Positions 60,924 through 64,000 of a DNA stretch of 64,000 bases are shown here, piece after piece. The position numbers and the translations under genes are program-made. The notes under the pieces were generated by a model, which had not been told where the DNA came from, did no database searches, and worked only from the letters and a program-made list of their open reading frames with translations. Source of the stretch: Gp13-AA77 sp035946575 (GTDB taxonomy: Bacteria > Acidobacteriota > Terriglobia > UBA7540); assembly GCA_035946575.1 (NCBI GenBank), contig DASYZG010000025.1, positions 8,388 through 72,387 of the forward strand, written 5' to 3'. Within the stretch, counting starts at the first letter, position 1; each line of letters begins with the position of its first letter.

Positions 60924-61487
60924 ATGAAAACGGTTACCATCTTCGGCAGCTCGCTTCCTCCCGAGCACACCTCCGCCTACCACGAAGCCGTGGCCCTCGG
61001 CCGCGCCCTCGCACAACAAGGGCTCGCGGTTTGCAACGGCGGCTACGGAGGATTGATGGAAGCGTCGGCGCGCGGCGCGTGCGACGCCGGCGGGCACACC
61101 ATCGGCATCACCTGTTGCCTCTGGTCGCGGAAGGCCAACCCCTGGATCAAGGAAGAGGTCCACACCGCGTCCTTCCCCGAGCGCATCATGACCTTGATTG
61201 CGCGCGGCGACGCTTACCTTGTACTGCCCGGCGGCACAGGGACGCTGGCGGAACTGGCCCTGGCTTGGGAACTGATGAACAAATCCGTGCTCGCCGCCAC
61301 CGTCGGCGGCAGGAAGCCTTTGCTGCTGCTCGGCTCGTACTGGCAGCCGGTGATCGAGTGTCTCGATCAGGAGCCAAAGCTCGCCTCACCCACGCCCGAC
61401 CGCCACCTCGCGGCCATGGAACTGATCACCGTGGTGCCGGACGCCGCCGCAGCGGCGCAGGTCCTCGCTGGCCGCCTCCGCGAGTGA
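60924..61487 (+). CDS. LOG-family nucleotide 5'-monophosphate phosphoribohydrolase-like protein
   Basis: 187 residues. TVTIFGSSLPPEH at the N-terminus, NGGYGGLMEASARGA (the G-G-G-x-x-G-x-M nucleotide motif) and the catalytic signature VLPGGTGTLAELALAWE (PGGxGTxxE) identify the lysine-decarboxylase-like LOG family. Its members hydrolyse purine or cytokinin riboside 5'-monophosphates to free base and ribose-5-phosphate. No lysine decarboxylase activity is expected despite old labels. It starts 25 bp after hemB on the same strand and is likely co-transcribed. Confidence 0.88.
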   Translation: MKTVTIFGSSLPPEHTSAYHEAVALGRALAQQGLAVCNGGYGGLMEASARGACDAGGHTIGITCCLWSRKANPWIKEEVHTASFPERIMTLIARGDAYLVLPGGTGTLAELALAWELMNKSVLAATVGGRKPLLLLGSYWQPVIECLDQEPKLASPTPDRHLAAMELITVVPDAAAAAQVLAGRLRE

Positions 61488-61552
61488 CTCGAACCTTCTC
61501 GAGCCGTCAGGCGTCAGCTGGCTGATACCTAAAGGCTGAAAGCTGCAAGCGT

Positions 61553-61602
61553 CTCTGCGCGATCTCTGTGAATCCTCCGTGTGCTCTGTGTTGAAAGCCT
61601 TA
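61553..61602. repeat. Dispersed CTCTGTGTTGAAAGCC repeat at the oxidoreductase stop codon
   Basis: CTCTGTGAATCCTCCGTGTGCTCTGTGTTGAAAGCC; half of the hairpin is present. It abuts the TAA of the gene at 61600, so insertion probably set or moved that gene's 3' end. Confidence 0.55.
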
Positions 61603-63018
61603 GGAACCCAACTCCCGCAGCGCGCGTGTGGCCGCATGATACCCGCACATCCCGTGCACTCCGCCGCCGGGCGGGGTCGAGGCCGAGCAGATGTAAACCC
61701 CGCGGGCTGACGTCGAGTAGAGCCGCCACGTCGGCCGCAGAAAGAGCTGCGGCAGGTCCTGCGCTCCGCCATTGATGTCGCCGCCTACCAGATTGGCGTT
61801 GTGCGACTCGAGCTTCGCGGGCGTCATCACGCTGCGCGCCAGGACACGATCGCGAAATCCGGGCGCGAAGCGCTCGATCTGGCTCTCGATGCGCCCGGTC
61901 ATGTCAAAAGTCGAACCGTGCGGGACGTGGCAGTAGGCCCAGCCCGTGTGTTTGCCGGCGGGCGCGCGCGTAGAGTCGAATAGGCTAGGCTGCGCCACCA
62001 GCACGAACGGACGCTCGGCGTGACGCCCATCCCACGCGGCGCGCTCCGACTGCGCGATCTCGTCGAGGGTTCCGCCCACGTGCACCGTGGCGGCGCGCGC
62101 GCACTCCGCGGCCTTCCACGGAATGGGCCCGTCCAGCGCCCAGTCGAGCTTGAACACGCCCATGCCGTAACGATAGCGCCGCAGCCGGCGCTGATCGCCG
62201 GACGCGAGGCGGTCGCCGGCCAGGGCGAGAAGCTGCCGCGGCGTAATATCGCAGAGCACCACGCGCGCCGGCGGCAACTCGGAAAGCGATTTGACCGGCG
62301 CGCCGGTCACGATCTCTCCGCCAAGCGATCGCAGGTAGGAAGCGAGCGCGTCCGCGATCTTCTGCGACCCGCCGCGCGGCAAAGGCCAACCCACGGCGTG
62401 CGCGAGCACGTTCAGCACAAGACCGAAGGCGCCCGTGGCCGGCTTCTCGAGCGGCAAGATGGAGTGCGCGGCCATGCCGGCGAAGGCGGCACGAGCCCGC
62501 TCACCGCGAAAGGTGGAGCGTGCCAGAGTATGCGCGGAGCGGAGGGCGCGCATTCCGAATTGAGCCAATCGCAAAGGATGGCCCGGGAGCCGTGGCGGCC
62601 CTAGAAGTGTCAGCGCAAGATCATCCCAATTCGCGACGAGTGGGCGCATGAGCCCGAGGTACGCATCCCGATCAGCACCGAGACCGGCGGCAGTCGCGTC
62701 GAGCGACTGTTCAATGATCACTGCCGGGGCTTCGTCGAGCGGATGCGCGGCGGCCGCCGGCGGCTGGATCCACTCCAGGCCGTGTTCCCCGAGCGGCAGG
62801 CTCTTGAAGAACGGCGAGCCCACGCCGAGCGGATGAATCGCCGAGCAGACGTCGTGCGTGAAGCCGGGCAAGGTCAGTTCCGCTGAGCGGGTTCCGCCGC
62901 CGACGGTCTCCTGGGCCTCGCGCACCAAGACCGAGTGTCCGGCCCGCGCCACGGTAATGGCGGCCGCGAGGCCGTTCGGTCCCGATCCAATCACGACAGC
63001 GTCATAAGAAACGGCCAT
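61600..63018 (-). CDS. CrtI/phytoene-desaturase-like FAD-dependent oxidoreductase
   Basis: 472 residues from ATG 63018; the frame runs to 63177, but that extension is the translated 223-bp repeat. DAVVIGSGPNGLAAAITVAR at 5-24 is the FAD dinucleotide motif, followed by EAQETVGGGTRSAELTLPGF, and the C-terminal flavin loop is GVYICSASTPPGGGVHGMCG. It belongs to the pyridine-nucleotide-disulfide/CrtI branch related to animal PYROXD2, rather than a proven carotenoid enzyme; no crtB or crtE is nearby. Substrate unknown. GAAKPATG-type membrane-contact region (LPLEKPATGAFGLVLNVLAH) suggests a lipophilic substrate. Confidence 0.85.
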   Translation of the reverse strand: MAVSYDAVVIGSGPNGLAAAITVARAGHSVLVREAQETVGGGTRSAELTLPGFTHDVCSAIHPLGVGSPFFKSLPLGEHGLEWIQPPAAAAHPLDEAPAVIIEQSLDATAAGLGADRDAYLGLMRPLVANWDDLALTLLGPPRLPGHPLRLAQFGMRALRSAHTLARSTFRGERARAAFAGMAAHSILPLEKPATGAFGLVLNVLAHAVGWPLPRGGSQKIADALASYLRSLGGEIVTGAPVKSLSELPPARVVLCDITPRQLLALAGDRLASGDQRRLRRYRYGMGVFKLDWALDGPIPWKAAECARAATVHVGGTLDEIAQSERAAWDGRHAERPFVLVAQPSLFDSTRAPAGKHTGWAYCHVPHGSTFDMTGRIESQIERFAPGFRDRVLARSVMTPAKLESHNANLVGGDINGGAQDLPQLFLRPTWRLYSTSARGVYICSASTPPGGGVHGMCGYHAATRALRELGS

Positions 63019-63085
63019 ACCGGGCGGAGCTCCGTATGTTAGAGGCGGGTTCGGGGTTGGGGGGTTCGGGGTTGGGGTTGGGGGG

Positions 63086-63513
63086 ACACCGAAACCCGCC
63101 CCCGTGCAATCTGCAATAGGAATCAAGACGCAGACCTGTGGTTTTCCAAGAACAGGCCCTTTTTGGCGTGTAAGCACCTGAAAACAAGCAACCTGACGAC
63201 GTCGGGTTCGCCACTTGCCGATTATGGCCTATTCCACTCATTCTGAAGCCTTTAAGCCTGGCGGGTTCGCTCGGGTTCACTCGTTCTTCGGGATTCGGGT
63301 TTGGGGGAACACCGAAACCCGCCCCGGCGCAATCCGCAATGGGAATCAAGACGTAGACCTCTGATTTTCCAAAAACAGTCCCTTTTTGGCGCGTAACCGC
63401 CTGAAAACACGCGATCTATGTGCGTCGGGTTCGCTACTTGCCGATTATGGCCTATTCCACTCATTCTGCTGCCCTTAAGCCCGTCGGGTTCGCTCGGGTT
63501 CGCTCGATTGGGG
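63086..63513. repeat. Two tandem 223-bp repeats
   Basis: ACACCGAAACCCGCCCC begins at 63086 and 63309, and TTGCCGATTATGGCCTATTC at 63215 and 63438: a constant 223-bp offset. Identity is high at both ends of the unit and lower in the middle. Each unit encodes MSGIGHNRQVANPT on the minus strand, but 223 is not a multiple of three, so there is no continuous frame. Upstream 63040-63085 is GGGTTGGG-rich. Confidence 0.75.
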
Positions 63514-63783
63514 CGGCTCGGCGTTTGCCCCGGCCTCGGCAATAATCTCCCGCACCAGGTGGTCAAAGTATTCCTCGAGCCTGCCCTGATCATCCCCCGT
63601 CTCGAGTGACGCTGCCCAGCGGCGCTTCGTTGTCGCCGGCCTCGCCCCGAACAGCGCCAGGCGCCTCTCGATCTTCGAGCGCACCTCTCGCGGAGATCCA
63701 ATCGGGCTGCCCACGGCTGCTACCAGCCTGCGGTGCCAGGGTCCGTGATGCTTTTGCATCTGGGTCACGACGACCACCAGCAA
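63475..63783 (-). CDS. Orphan hypothetical protein, possibly truncated
   Basis: 102 residues at most. The first ~85 have balanced composition (HHGPWHRRLVAAVGSPIGSP, WAASLETGDDQGRLEEYFDH) and could be a real protein or fragment; the last ~12 (SEPERTRRA) are translated from the repeat at 63086-63513. A later ATG (MQKHHG) is a more likely start. No signal or membrane segment. I do not recognise it. The remaining bases to 64000 show no gene. Confidence 0.35.
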   Translation of the reverse strand: MLVVVVTQMQKHHGPWHRRLVAAVGSPIGSPREVRSKIERRLALFGARPATTKRRWAASLETGDDQGRLEEYFDHLVREIIAEAGANAEPPQSSEPERTRRA

Positions 63784-64000
63784 GGCCTCGATCCGGGCAT
63801 CTGTCTTGGTTCAGCGTGAAATGGAGAGTCGCCGTTTTCGGTAAGCTAGGATGCTCCGTCGCTTCGCGGCGGGAGTTTTTAAGGCATGGGGGTCTATCGT
63901 TCGATGAGGTCTGGGCCTGAGTTGGGGAAGTGGGAGCGGCGAGCCCTATGGCTCGGACGCTCCCGACTTCATCGACACGATGAGCCCACCGGGTTATCCC

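Noticed and set aside
1..64000. tRNA or rRNA genes
   Set aside because: Scanning for T-loop-like GTTCGAAT and rRNA-like motifs gave only hits inside coding regions without cloverleaf partners.

Overview
The window is high-GC and its gene content points to an Acidobacteriota genome, most likely of the Solibacter/Bryobacter type. The main signs are a PadR regulator with two full-length acidobacterial-type ABC permeases, tandem Oar-like TonB receptors with N-terminal carboxypeptidase-regulatory-like domains, a PEP-CTERM sorting motif, a bacillithiol-pathway deacetylase (BshB1), an LptD-type outer-membrane protein, and intergenic regions full of small palindromic repeats. I saw no tRNA, rRNA or CRISPR array. 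The placement is inferred from families, not from a marker gene.

Layout. 1-1376: end of a repeat-rich surface protein that is open at the left edge. 1494-9195: amino-acid permease, then an RND/adaptor/TolC efflux operon with a small membrane protein. 9417-14297: penicillin-acylase-type Ntn hydrolase, anion permease, DedA protein. 14703-21017: two ABC permeases, their PadR regulator with a dyad operator, and a small Lys-rich exported protein. 21320-24142: sarcosine-oxidase-like flavoenzyme, SDR, BshB1. 24143-24724: degraded REP-type transposase end next to a large palindrome. 24725-29790: seven-repeat propeller, a Flp pilin missed by length cut-offs, glycogen phosphorylase, SelA. 30089-41896: envelope cluster with a PEP-CTERM/PKD fusion protein, an unassigned exported protein and two TonB receptors. 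42986-48978: APH-fold kinase, enolase-like protein, esterase, FtsK. 48979-50445: almost 1.5 kb of dispersed repeats with no gene. 50446-52459: grpE and dnaJ. 52705-57306: the most unusual part, where two paralogous BNR/YVTN propellers (one fused behind a Ser/Thr kinase) are each followed by a MoaD/ThiS-like ubiquitin-fold protein. 57371-63018: LptD, HemB, LOG-family protein and a CrtI-like oxidoreductase. 63019-64000: two 223-bp direct repeats and an orphan reading frame.

Genes that appear to work together: the efflux operon (9195 down to 3146); PadR with the two permeases; the envelope genes 30089-41896; the kinase/enolase pair, whose ancestral TGATG overlap was apparently broken by a repeat insertion with a 25-bp target duplication; grpE-dnaJ; and the kinase/propeller/MoaD group. 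The last is my main candidate for an undescribed system: the same pair, propeller plus GG-ending beta-grasp protein, occurs twice within 5 kb, with a kinase on one copy. Several dispersed repeat families, including a roughly 270-bp element with three AAAGCCATCAGG boxes at fixed spacing, are not explained by any gene.
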